The notes beneath the pieces were generated by a model. It did not search any database. It was not told the origin of the DNA and worked only from the letters and a program-made list of their open reading frames with translations. Below, in pieces: positions 24,134 to 36,009 of a DNA stretch of 64,000 nucleotides. The stretch comes from Bryum argenteum. Taxonomy: Eukaryota; Streptophyta; Bryopsida; Bryales; Bryaceae. The stretch's first letter is position 1. Every line of letters begins with the position of its first letter. The position numbers were made by a program, and so were the translations under genes. Location: NCBI GenBank assembly GCA_037043015.1, contig CM073324.1, positions 22,088,097 to 22,152,096 of the forward strand, written 5' to 3'.

Positions 24134-24390
24134 TTAACCCCAAAAGATCCACGAAAGCCAAAATGGCTTCACGGGGTTCCCGCTGGATAGAGAAGAAGTT
24201 CTCAGCCAACTTTGACCATTACAATATCACAAATGAAAAAAGATTCAATGTTTCAAATTTAGATATTCAAGTAAAAAGGCAAGTTAAAATCCTACGGTCG
24301 AATCTATTAAATGACACTCAAATTTAGTTATTTTGAACCTCAAGTATACATAGGATATTTTTTGTAATTTAGACAATTTTGCATAAACAA
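24134..24390 (-). mobile_element. Degraded TTAA MITE, subfamily A
   Basis: Starts TTAA-CCCCAAAAGATCC and keeps CAGCCAACTTTGACCATTAC and a diverged interior. The far terminus is no longer recognisable (near 24385). Confidence 0.6.
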
Positions 24391-25436
24391 AAGAGAAGTC
24401 TTTATGATTCATCTCTAATACTTGGGTGATAATTATATGATACTAAGCAACGCTTTACACAAATAGTCAAGGCTAACGAATCTCCAAGCCAATTTACTCA
24501 TATTTTGAGCCCAATTGGCTCAACGAACCACTTGGAGAACACATTATATAATTAATAAAGAGGGGACCAATTCCCCCATGTGTAAAGTCCTTGGGGCCGC
24601 TTTGTAGAAGGAAAAACAAAGCCATGCGGCCAATTCGTATTATTAGCTACATCTAATGCTTTTGATTTGTTCACATTAAAATATCTAAGTAAAATAATGA
24701 TCTTGTATTTGAATCAAGCATCAGCCTCCAGGCCATGAATTGGCCTTCCATTATTGTATCTCCCAACTTTTGGAGCCCAAGCCATGTCATAACTTGTCCC
24801 CCCAACAAATAGGATATAATTTTAGAAAATCAACGATGTAAAGCCCCTCGCGCCAATTTCAAGAATCGAACCAATCACAACACATGATTTGGCCATGAAT
24901 TGGCCCCATCAATGGCTCGGCCCTAAGATAATAATACTTGGATTTATGCCACATTCAACTAAATTTGGACTCATTCACGAAGTTGCAATTTTGTGAAATG
25001 ATCATTACACCAATTAAAAATTTACATGGGGGGATGTGAGTATCTTTAGATTCTCCAAAGATCCGTGATTTACATTTTTGTGTTGACATGTTTCTTACTC
25101 ACATGAGTATGGGGATCCCCCGTTGCCTTACTTCTGGACTGCTTCCGGGCCAGAAGTAGTTAAATGTGTCATATTTGGAACTTGACAAAAATTGGGCTCA
25201 TGCAAACAATATGGGATAATTTGCTACTTCAATCCGAATCTCCCCGATCATTGCATCAACCAAAGAGAGAGGCCAGTTTTGAGGTGGCAACTGACAGGCC
25301 ATGGTGATGAGCTCTCAAGTGCAGGCACCAATAAGGCTATGAAAAGCAAGCTCAATTTTGACCCATTGTTTGGGCTTTAGCAGCGGTGGATTTTGACTGA
25401 CAAAACTGGCTTTCACCCCCAACGCATGATTGAGGA
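24391..25436. other. A/T-rich intergenic stretch
   Basis: About 1 kb without coding or clear mobile-element structure. Only generic A/T-rich sequence and a few short inverted motifs are visible. Confidence 0.4.
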
Positions 25437-26650
25437 TCACTGTATTTTAGTGGTACGAGCGTTTTTCGGAGCTCAGGGAGGGGATGGCTAATGAGCCCCC
25501 TAATTTTTGGATGTACAGTGGGATACACTTTGCTTACGAATTCCTCCTGAGTAGGAGTATTTGTGAAAAGTTTGAAAATTGATTGTGAGCTCAAAAATGA
25601 TCAAAATTGAAATTCATAAAGTGGGTTGGAATCACATTAGAGTGTAATACAATACTATGATAAAATATCAATTCTTCTTTGTATTGCAATTTATCATATT
25701 ATGATTACTTTATACACCATCCACCATTGACGACTTCTCCTTTTTCTTTTTTTTTTTAGATATACATTTCAATTGCAAGTTTGAAATTAGCTTTGGAAGT
25801 TGTTCTTAAAGTACTTAGGCACATACTTAAATATTAAAAATAATATCCTCTCTTGACTTTTTTTGGTGATGAAGTGGTTTCTTATGAGTCTCTAATAAAA
25901 ACTCAAAATGGAAATTGAATCTTCCTTTGAACTTGGCAAGGGTAATATAAGAATGTAAGCTAGGCATGAGAGTTATTACTCTAATAGCCTCTAACCATCC
26001 TTCAAGGATATTTGTTGGTTTTTCAAAAACATATGTAACTGTGTAAAAGGCTTTCACCTGTTTTGGGTAAAGTTTAATGGTTAGTAGGACTTACTAAGAA
26101 ATTTCTCCAAGTGAATATCAAATAAGAGGTATGTCAATGATACCACAAATATGTGCCTAAGTACCTCAAGAACAACTTCTGAAGCTAATTTCAAACTTGC
26201 AATTAAATTGTATATTTTAATAAAACAAAAAGTAGGAGTAGTCTATGGTAGATGATGTATGAAGTAATTGTAATATGGTAAATGACATTACAAGGACAAT
26301 TGATATTTTATCATAATATTTTAGTACACTCTAATGTGATTTCAACCCACTTTACGGATTTCAATTCCGATCTTTTTTGAACTCACAATGAATTGTCAAA
26401 CTATTCACAAATACTCCCACTGGGGAGGAATTCGTAAGCAAACTGTACCCCACTGTACAGGTTGTAAATGCCAAGGAGTAGGCTTCCAAGGGTAATTTGG
26501 AGTCGCAGACCTCAAATTTGAATTCAAAATAATCAAAATCGGTCACAAGGGGGTCCAAATGGAGAATTCCACAAATTTTGAGGAAAAAATCCCATTGGCT
26601 GATGGGCTCTCCAAAAAACGCTCGTAGGAGTGAAATACAGGGATCCCATG
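25437..26650. mobile_element. Large foldback element with AGTGCTACGAGCG-type ends
   Basis: Left terminus CACTGTATTTTAGTGGTACG then AGCGTTTTTCGGAGCTC at 25438; right terminus CTCCAAAAAACGCTCGTAGG then AGTGAAATACAGGG at 26610-26645. The arms about 25510-25830 and 26150-26470 are inverted copies: CAACCCACTT, ATCACATTAGAGTGTA, TGATAAAATATCAATT and AAACTTGCAATT-type blocks recur in mirror order. The loop is about 320 bp. No transposase ORF. Confidence 0.75.
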
Positions 26651-26973
26651 ATTGAAGCTGAATTTGCAACTCTAGCAGCCGGGTAAGCGTTCGTAGCAGC
26701 TACCAAGGAGGATGGAGGAGGGGTAATGAGCCCCCTAATTTTTTGATGTATAGACATTAAATGCCAAGGAATAGGCTTCCGAGGGTAACTTGGGGTCGCA
26801 GACCTCAAATTTCAATTCAAAATTATCAAAAACGGCCTTGGGAGGTCCCCACGGATTCTAGGGGGCCTCCTTGGTAGCTGCCACAAACCATTGCCCCTAG
26901 CAGCCATAGGCGGAGCGGTCCACACTATAGTGTTGAAAATTTTGGCTGCATTGGAGTGGGTTTGGTGCGTTGA

Positions 26974-27225
26974 CCCCTAAATGACCACGGCCACTCATCC
27001 GGCTTTTACCGTCAAGGCCAAAAACAATTTTACAATCAACTTCAAATGTTATGATCTCACATTCAGTGATGATCCAACCGTTGAAAAGTTTCACACTACT
27101 ACCGATGGTAGTCTACTTCAAGGTCCTACAGTTGAAATTATCAAAAATATTGGACGTACCCCCATTAGTACATAGTGGTCACTGTTGGGATTTCAAGCTC
27201 CCGAAACATGGTGGATCTTTAGGGA
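26974..27225 (+). mobile_element. TTAA MITE, subfamily B
   Basis: 252 bp, left CCCCTAAATGACCACGGCC preceded by TTGA (26970-26973), right GGATCTTTAGGGA followed by TTAA. The interior (TCAACTTCAAATGTTATGAT, GGTAGTCTACTTCAAG) matches the intact copy at 62608-62868. Confidence 0.8.
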
Positions 27226-27228
27226 TTA

Positions 27229-27668
27229 AGGTCCTTTTGCATCTGGCCTTATACTGTTAAGAGTATAATTATATTAAAACTTACCACTTTCACAATTTTG
27301 GGAGAAATCTCATTTTCATACAGAGGTTTTATCAATGAGGCTTGGAGAAGTGTTTTGAATAGTAGCCTCAATTACATATTGGCTTCTCACAGGCCTTGTC
27401 AAGAAAGACCACTTCTTAAGTGTTCAGAACTTGGGAGAATTTCTAATTATGATGCTTCCTTAGCAATTGCATACTAATGCTCACTTTTTTTTTGTCCTCA
27501 CAACTATTAGGTGATATTTTGTTGTCCTCCACTTTTTAGAGTTTGCCATGTGGGCAACTACATAGGATTGGTAACTATTGAAGAATGTAGGTGGGAACAC
27601 ACACTCTTTTTAAGGAGATAAGACCACCTTCGAACACCCCCCACCTAAGGCCAAGTGGAAACATACCT
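27229..27668 (+). mobile_element. PIF/Harbinger-type MITE, copy 2
   Basis: 440 bp starting AGGTCCTTTTGCATCTGGCC and ending AAGTGGAAACATACCT, with direct TTA duplications at 27226-27228 and 27669-27671. It inserted exactly at the TTAA that borders the subfamily B element. Confidence 0.85.
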
Positions 27669-27894
27669 TTAGTCAAATGTCTCAACCCTTACATGCCCTT
27701 AGGGTAGCGAACGGGCATCCCAAAGCTTGAAAAAACAAAATCTTTCGTTAGGACAACACATAATCAGTAATGAGAAAGCAGAAGAGAGAAGAAGCAACGG
27801 CATTGCAATCGGAAACAAGACGACCATGCAAGCTATGCCGGAGAAGGGACCAAAACGACGATGGCAATGGAGCATGAAGTGATTGGGCAAGAAA

Positions 27895-28146
27895 CCTCAA
27901 TTCCGTTAAAATGGCACTATGTCATGTGCCATTTTGTTACACCAAATCTTACATATGTGCTCACATGGAATAGTGTATTTTGTAATATCACAATTTTATA
28001 ATAATATCACTTCGTTATATACATTGTCACTCATTTTCCATACTATCACCTTCAAATTATGTGATATCACATGGTTTTTGAACTGCAGTTCAGAAAGTTG
28101 AGGTGTGCCATTTTAGCTGCATAACGCCATTTTAACGGAATTGAGG
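27895..28146. mobile_element. 252-bp MITE with perfect 21-bp TIRs
   Basis: Positions 27895-27915 and 28126-28146 are exact inverted copies, CTCAATTCCGTTAAAATGGC being the inner 20 bases. AAGAA occurs just outside both ends (27889-27893 and 28149-28153), a possible 5-bp target duplication. Perfect TIRs suggest recent movement. Superfamily unassigned. Confidence 0.8.
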
Positions 28147-28929
28147 GTAAGAACAATAGAAAGGCCTGAAGCCCCTCTATCACTTGCGTTTTAGTTTCTA
28201 GAATTGTTAATGTTCAAGAAAATATGTTTCTAATCAAAAAAGGTGCATAATAGAGCTATGACCAAAAAGAGATTGCTTAGAGAATATCCCAAACCATGAC
28301 AATAGAGATAGGGCCCTAGAGTCGTTTGAGGGTTAATTCCTAAACTCCGGTAGACCAAAACTACCTTCAAATGATCCTTTCCAAAACCAAATTGCAATAT
28401 TGTTTTATAACTTGATTTTGAAAGATTTGGCAATAGGATATTTCTAAAGCAATCGGAGTAATCAACCTACTAGATTCTAATAAATTTGAGAGCAAAAAGA
28501 GTTTTAGGATATATTCACTCAAAGTTTCATTTTTTCGTAAAAATGTTATTCTCTTTTGGATCAAAATGACTTGAATTGGGCTCTTTCTGACTAAAGGAAT
28601 TTGACCGCTTGAGGACCAACTGCCCACACCCCATCATAGTCTGACCAGGGTTGTCTTGTGCGACAAACTCGACACTACGTCGAACACGGCATGTGAGACA
28701 AACAACAGACCCTTTGTTTGAGAATATACCATAATTCTAGAATATACTTAGAATATTCTAAAATATGCCCACATATTCTGGGATATTCGAGCATATTTCA
28801 TCCAAATTATTTAACGTACCAGAAACCTAACGAACACAACAACTCGACAGACATTGCAGAAAATGTTTCGAAGAAGACAACCCTGTCTGACTATATTGAT
28901 GCGGTGGAGGAAAGACTTATTCACAACCC

Positions 28930-29696
28930 CCTTTTACAAAAATTGCAACCAATTTAACTACTAATGTCGTAAGGCCTCAAATCTACCAAAAGCCTGAAAA
29001 GTATACCTCGATCATTGCAAGGTGCAAATTTTTAACTTTTGAGTATGTAAGAGTAAGATCTAGTACCTAACTTGTACATGAATGTGTGTATGAAATCTTG
29101 GATTCAAATTCCTCACCGATTGTGGGATCATGATGCTCAAAGTTGGAAAACAGGTTTTTTTCCCTAGTTGTAAAATAGGCTAAAAGTGTTTCGCAAGCCA
29201 ATAAAACCAATTTCTAGAGTAAATTTACTTTGAAGCTTTTCGAATCCTTGTTCCTCAGGAAGCTGGAATTACGTTAATATAATTGTTACCCTTATTGGAC
29301 CTATGCCACCTATAGAAATGCTTGATTATCACATGGAGGTATGTTGAAATGTTGATACAAAGGTTGGTCTTTGACAATAAAATAGTCATGTGAAGAATAA
29401 TAGGATTGGAAATCCAAACCGCGAGATCATGCCTTGGTACCTCTTCTACATGTACAAAAAACAAAGCTTAGTAAAGGTAAAATCTCAATTTTCGATGAAT
29501 TTTTGAAGTTGCTACAATCCGATTGATTTTGAGCAGATTTTGAGAATAAATCACATACTGCAGTTTGGGCAGGTTTTGAATAATGTTTCCAAATTTTGAC
29601 CATGAATATCTCCTGAAGTACGAGGTAGCTTGACCAGAGTCAAATAGACCTCGTGAGGATCAATTTCGACATAATGGGTTAATCTCGACTAGTTTT
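28930..29696 (+). mobile_element. Degenerate subfamily D TTAA element
   Basis: Interior blocks AAGGTGCAAATTTTTAAC, TAGTACCTAACTTGTA, TTTTGACCATGAATATCTCC and GACATAATGGGTTAA occur in the same order as in 53089-53911. The ends are decayed, so borders are approximate. Confidence 0.5.
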
Positions 29697-30147
29697 GAAT
29701 CACTTTCACCAATATTCATGAAATATTTGCTACACTAAAAATTATGTTTAGTGTAGCCACACTATACAATGAAGGCTTGCTATAACTTTTTACTTCTAAT
29801 GAATTCTTTTTTTCAGAGGATATAACTTCATATAGTACTCAAAGAAAGGAAACATTGTGTACATAGTTAGCAAATTCTTTGCAAAAAGTAAAAAGTCATA
29901 GTGGTTATATATCAATTAGTGCAAACAACACTAAATATAAATTTCAGTGTAGCATTTTATTTTTTATTTTTTTCCAATAAGCCAAAATTTCAGCCGACAT
30001 CTGGACTATTCAAATTTTGTGAAAACCATGTTATTATTACTTCGATATGAAATCCTTGATAGAATAGAGAAAGCCGCTAAGTAGTCCCCAATTTGGACCC
30101 CAGCTGGTCCCCATTCCGTCGTGTCGTGCTCTGTTTTCAGTTATTCG

Positions 30148-30391
30148 CTAAGTAGAACGGATTGAGAACCAAAGGCACCAAACTGGGGACCAGATGTAAA
30201 CTTGGGACCAAATCACTCGGTCTTTTGCGCATCACGTTGCGGACTAGGCACCAAGTTGAAATGGGGACCAAACTCAAAAAACCATCAAAATCATGCATTT
30301 TTGAATCTAGTCCCCAATTTGATCAAATCTGGTCAAAACTGGGGAGTCTGACCAAAACTGGGTGTTTTGGTCCCTAGTCCATCGTACTTAG
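30148..30391. mobile_element. Putative MITE with CTAAGTA ends
   Basis: Left CTAAGTAGAACGGATTGAG then AACCAAA; right end inverted reads CTAAGTACGATGGACTAGGG then ACCAAA. The interior repeats GGGGACCA and CCCCAATTTG motifs, and a third half-copy of the end lies at 30077. No target duplication could be fixed. Confidence 0.5.
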
Positions 30392-30712
30392 GGGATTTCT
30401 CTAATGATAACACCTTCTCCTTCCACTTCCTATGAGAAGAACTCACTCTCAAAAACCGGAGTTAGCATTGGAACTGCATCCTGCAATGATTTACCATGAC
30501 CAGTGAATACTACACCGAAAACAATATCCATCAAACATGAATCGTAACAATAAAGATCAAATTTGTTGAGTAAATTGAAGCCTCATATTGAAAAGAGCCA
30601 CATACAAACACTAAGCATAAGCTTAAAAAAAGGAAAAAAAAAAAAGGTATGTCAAAGTCTGATGACATCTACAAAACCAATAGACTAAGTTGGTAGGATT
30701 GGATTGGATCGA

Positions 30713-33649
30713 TTAGTCGATTGTGGTTGCTTGCGATGACTGCCACAGCGGCTTCTTGCAGAGCAAGAGCCCGTCGGTGTCTGCAGGCCCGAGCTCCGTA
30801 TCATGGCTGGTGCACTTCCATCGCATGGCCTCTCCCAACACTTTGGCTTTCTCCCGCAAGTTGTAGGCGTCTCGGAGTACCACTACTCCTTCTGGTCTCA
30901 GAATCCGATCCATTTCTAGCATCACGTCTTTCATCTCGCACCTGCAGGCATTGCCACATCCACCACCACCATCAGAAAGAGAGAGACAGCTCTACTCCTC
31001 TTGTCTCCGAAAAAACCAAAAAAACACCCAAGAATCGGATAAAACACTCGTGATCTCGTCCGACAGAAGAATCCAAGATCATCCAACAACAAACCATGTT
31101 AGTGAGGAGTCTAGTCTACACGAAAATCCAGTTATTTTTGGCGAACGGAGGAGCATCGTGGATAGAGTGTTTAATCGTTCTATTCTTGATGTTTTTGTGC
31201 AGATTTGACTTATCACTCATTGTGTCGTATTGCTAACACAATGAAGTGGTTCTCAACTGATTTCTAGATGCTTGAAAAACTGGTGATATCCACTCTTGCA
31301 GAAGAACTCCAAACCTACTTGAGTAACTGTTTGACCTATTCTTGATGTTTGTATGATTTAAGACCAGTTGTGTAGTACTGCGAACCTCCCGAAGATAAAC
31401 AAACAACTACTTTTTGATGCTGAACATATTGTGCCACAGGTACCCATACTTGAGTTGCATAGTAATTGGGTGAACTATGGTAGTAGGCAACAGGCTAGCA
31501 TGATGATTGACATACACGAACCCCACTATACTCAAGCGAACTTCAAGAATAGTCAACATGCCATTAGAGGACACAACGACGGACCGCGATGCCTCAAACC
31601 CAACCGTGATGCTACAAGAATACTTGAAAGAAAGGAATGTTGAAATACGAACCTGTGGCCTTCAGCAGTGAAAAGACCCGAAACGTGGAGCCAGTCATAA
31701 GTTCTGGGATAAGTGGAAAAAGCTTCACACCTGTACGAACGAAACATGAAGAATGTAAGAATCCGATCGTTTTCATATACGTAGTAAGATCGGCGTAGTA
31801 AGATCGGCAGAGAGAGAGAGAGTGAGAGCACGGTACCAATCGTGGACAGCGCCGATCAAGCCGCGGTCGTAGACGACGCCAAGAGTGTTGGCGGCGTACG
31901 AGGAAACAACATTCATAGTCCACACATCAGAGTTGACAAGAGCAGCACCGAAGCCTCCGAACTCAGTGTACATATCCATCACATTCCGGATCTGGTTGGA
32001 TCTCAAATCAGCCCACAAGTTTTTGTAATGGGAGATTCTGTCCTGCCACAGTTTCGTATCCTCTTTGAACGCGTACGTTCGCTTGTTCAGGAGCTTCAGG
32101 CGGTCCGAGGGCGCGGTCAGCCTTTCCGGCCATTTCGCAATCTTGCCGACTGCGATGTTCTCCAGGCCCTTGGGCTGCGGCACCACGCAGGGCCGCATGG
32201 GCACGTACCAGGCCGCGTCGGGCTCTATAGCATCGTCACAGATTGGTGGGTAAGTCTCTTCCTCGCGCTCCTCGTAGCAGCTGTTGTCCATCGGCTTCTG
32301 CCACACTGCCAGATCGTCTTTCTTTGCGTATAACTTCCAACACATCTTCGTTGCGAAGTCCATGATCTTGTCTTGAAGCGCTTTCTCCTTCTCGACTGTG
32401 GTTTCCCACCCCTTCCAGTACTTCTCGTAGTTGATTGGAGGTCCTGAGAGTACCCAGAAACCTCCCGGGCGCAACACTCGGTCTACTTCGAGCAAGAACA
32501 CCCCACCTGAAACACACACACACACAATCAAACTGTGAGCAACCTTCGAAGTGCTCCCGAAAGAGAGACGAATGCTGAAGTGTTGGATGGTGCTGACCGA
32601 ATTCAGTCCAGGGGATGAGGCATCGGGAGCAGTGAGCCATGTCGAAGGAATTCGCAGCGTACGGCAATCGCTGTGTGGCGATGACGCCAAGCATGGCGGG
32701 GATTCCACGCTCTAACGCGAATTGGACTTGTGCTTCATGGTTGTCTCGCGGCGCTAGCGATACCGTCAAGATGTTTCTGTTCAGCAACTCACCTCCCCAA
32801 CTAGCTACCTGCAATCACAGTGATCAGATTGATTCTCCGCAAACGTGGTTACGATACGATACATGGGAAAGTGCTTACCCCACAGCCAGTGTCTAAAGCA
32901 GTGCGAACTGTGCCGTCTTTCATTCCTGGAATGAGCTCCTCCATGTGATCGATGTACTCGCCCACGCCATTCGGAAACATAGTACCGCCACCGGGAAAGT
33001 TAAATTTCTCCCCTTGCTTCTTCAACCAGTTCTGGTTTGCCTTGATCTTGTTAATCCAGTCATAAGGAACATTTCTGCAAAAGCAAAACAGGTCTCTCAC
33101 CATCTCGAACTGATCGATACTCAAACAAAAAAGTTGTTGTTCAAGGCTGTGTTACCTGTACCAGCATTCATCGCGACTTTTGGGCCACGGAATGGGCACT
33201 TTGTAGCCCGCCGGTGGAGGAATGAGACACTGGAGACGCTCGGCTCGAGGAGGACAATGGCGCTCTCGAAACGCCATCCGATGCTTGTCGAACTTGCTCC
33301 ATCGCTGATGATCAATGCACCATTTGATCAGATGCTTGCGAAATTCTCGTTAAAGTGAGAGTTCGTTCGTTCGTTCGTTACCTACCTTGGGATCGGTGCA
33401 CGGGGTGTGATCCTGCAGTGTGATGTTACACTCCGGAAACGGCTCGACCTTCAAATTGTCCAAACAACCACCCCTTTCGGCAAACTGCTCGCCAGTCTTG
33501 ATGTTGTTGATCAGAGATGCATTCTCGCCGCTGTAGAGGTTCCCCAAGTAGAAGGAAATGCTGCACAGCAATGCTACTACCGCCACCAGCGGCACCAGCC
33601 GAAACGACCGCTCGGTTGCAAACCCCGAACCCCTCGCATCTCTAAACAT
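30713..33649 (-). CDS. PMT-type (DUF248) Golgi SAM-dependent methyltransferase
   Basis: Seven exons on the minus strand: 33649-33386, 33304-33156, 33074-32879, 32808-32598, 32506-31837, 31730-31653 and 30941-30713, total 1797 nt and 598 residues, the usual family length. Order: short cytoplasmic tail, membrane anchor [19 protein letters not shown] (residues about 18-36), [42 protein letters not shown]-binding [58 protein letters not shown], then the second half with [38 protein letters not shown] and [16 protein letters not shown]. It resembles the Arabidopsis PMT20/21 group. Some relatives (QUA2/QUA3) act in pectin methylesterification; the substrate here is inferred only. Short internal introns, no mobile element inside. 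Confidence 0.93.
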
Positions 33650-34800
33650 CTTGACTCACTGCACACACACACACACACACATCGATCGCAAAACAAAAAC
33701 CCTAAAACTCAGATTCCCCCAAAAAAGGAATCTCACTCTCCCACATTTCACGAACATCGACTAACACTACCACTAGAGAACCACTGACACTAGATACAAC
33801 CAAAGTAACGTACCTCCGATTGAATCGACGAGGTCCCACTTCACATAACACCCATCCACACCTGCCATTACAAAAGCTTCAGAACCAAAACATACTGCGA
33901 CTATACAGATCCGACGAGCACCGAGCTAGATATGCACGTAAAACAAACATACACGGGAACGTTCGGAGAGACACCAGTCAACAGCATTGTTTGTTAGCTC
34001 AGCTTGCATACCCAGAGCAATGGCTGCCGGAGCTCAAAAATTGTATCGAAACGAAGGTGGCGATGATTGAATTGAAGCTGCAAGCTCGTAATACTCGTAG
34101 TAGTGATGCAAAAGCTTACCAGGGTGATGAAGGCGGAGCAAAGGTGCAAGTTTTGGAGGGGAATGGGCGAGGAAGGAGGATGATGATAGTGGGGTGGTCG
34201 GATTCTGCAACAGAGTGACAGGCTTCTTCTGGCAATTCTGGCCTAGCCTGGCTCTGGTTTGTTTGCCAAGGGCTTTGCTTTGCTTTGCTTGCAGGAACCT
34301 CCTGGGACGCCATAAAAGCCGGCTCGTCTTTCGAGCATTTGATTCGGAGTTTGTGGATTTGGGTGGCATTATCTATGTTTTCGGAAGAATTATCTATGTT
34401 ACGGGAAGATTTTGGGGGTAGTTCCGGGAAAATTCGTGGATCTACCTGTGGCGGTGATGGGTTTAGGTTCAATTATTAGAGGTGTCAAAATCCGCTGACT
34501 CGGCTGTTGGGTTGTAATTATTTTGTTCACTCATTACAGCCATTTTATCGTCTTTGTAGCTAAGGTGCTTGATAATGGCTCAATTTTCAGCACGGGAAAT
34601 TTGTGGGATGTTACCGGTGTAAGCAATTTTTGTACAGAGGGAAAATTAGTCAAAAGATAGAGCAAGTGGAATCGTCATTTTTGAACTCTTCTGCAATGAG
34701 TTATGAATTTTTGGAGCTAGATATATAGGTGTTTCTCAACTGTTTCTAAGTGATTTATTATTCAAGGGAGATTTGTTTATTATGTTTTTTTTCTTTTATT
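33650..34800. promoter_or_regulatory. 5' flank of the PMT gene
   Basis: Expected promoter and leader. Holds a (CA)n run at 33661-33680. Several small frames (33820-34480) have no family similarity and look like leader or intron sequence. Confidence 0.4.
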
Positions 34801-35159
34801 TGCGAGTGACACTATGATCTTGGGAACCGTTGGTCGGATTGGGGCACATTGGGTGTAGTTGGAAGCGGGCTTTTTTTTTTCTAGAGATTTTGTAAAACGA
34901 TCGGATTGCGAATCAAGTCGACAGATCCCAAGATATTGAATTATCAAGTATTCATGGCTCCCAAATCACCAAAAATTACAAGAAATGACCTAATTTTAGA
35001 TCTTGCATACAAGTAAGAGAACCCTACCACATTAGAATCACGTCATGTGGAGCTATATAATCTATTATTTAAGGCATGTAGTTTGTTTTGTTTTGTTTTG
35101 CGACATTATGGTCTAGAGGACTACCGATCAGATCGGGCTTTACAAGGCATTGTTGTGAG

Positions 35160-35197
<38 letters not shown>

Positions 35198-35394
35198 TAG
35201 AGTTGTTAAAAACATTCAAGATATTGAATTTGAAGTATGTATGGCCTCCAAATCATGAGGAATTACAAAAGTGACCTAATTATAGGTACTAATTATAAGT
35301 TTCATTCTTATTATTATTGTTATAGTAACTTACTTAAGTATACAAAATTTGGCAATGTATCCGTGGTAGCGTCGTTGTACATACTATCTATTCT
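34801..35394. other. A/T-rich spacer with poly(T) tract
   Basis: A poly(T) tract of about 36 lies at 35161-35196. Two segments (34790-34990 and 35080-35290) are diverged direct copies: both hold a T-rich run followed by AAGATATTGAATT and GGC-TCC-AAATCA motifs. Confidence 0.5.
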
Positions 35395-36009
35395 TTAACC
35401 CTTACGCGGGCCGAATGTCGAAAAACGACATTTTGGATTACACCAACTTTGGAGAGCTATAACTTCTTCATCCGGACTCCGTTTTGGACGAAATCACTTG
35501 GGTTGGGTCCCAAATCAAGTCTAGTTTATGTAATGAAAATCTCAGACCCATACAATGAAGTATGAATTAATGGCATGCATTTCAGTGACAGCAGCCTAGT
35601 TTTAGACATTTTTTCCTTTGTAAAATTTAGGGCAGTTTTCACCATTGCAGGGCCATAATTTGCACAAAGAAATTTTTCTCATGGTTTTTTTTTGTTCAAG
35701 GATGCTACTGAGATGAAGGTGAACAACATTCTAATTGGTGACTTTTTCATTGCAATAAGTCTAATGGTAGCATTTTCACTTTAAAGTGAAAATGATGAAA
35801 TTATGTGATCATTTTTGAGTATTAATACATTATGATCTCGCAATCTATGAAGCCTCATGACTCAAAATTTGACCCACATGATGTTCAATATGTCTACGAC
35901 AAGATTGTACGGTTGAGATTTGGATAACACACTTTTACCTCCACCTATGACAATGCTTTTGAGGATGTGTTCATTTTACTACAAATGAGTCAAACCATTT
36001 AGGGGTTAA
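35395..36009 (+). mobile_element. TTAA element, long subfamily C
   Basis: About 615 bp from TTAA-CCCTTACGCGGGCC to AACCATTTAGGGG-TTAA. The interior (CCTTTGTAAAATTTAGGGC, TTTTCACTTTAAAGTGAAAA, ACAAGATTGTACGGTTGAG) recurs at 52690-53084. No ORF of note. A third diverged block with similar wording follows at 36010-36190. Confidence 0.7.

Noticed and set aside
26361..26669. Minus-strand frame similar to one at 51124-51333 (QWDFF/REWDFF wording)
   Set aside because: Both lie in copies of the same TIR repeat and are short, with no matching frame length; similarity comes from shared DNA, not a conserved protein.
33407..33787. Plus-strand frame of 126 codons
   Set aside because: It is antisense to PMT exon 1 and its leader and includes a CA repeat (HTHTHTH).
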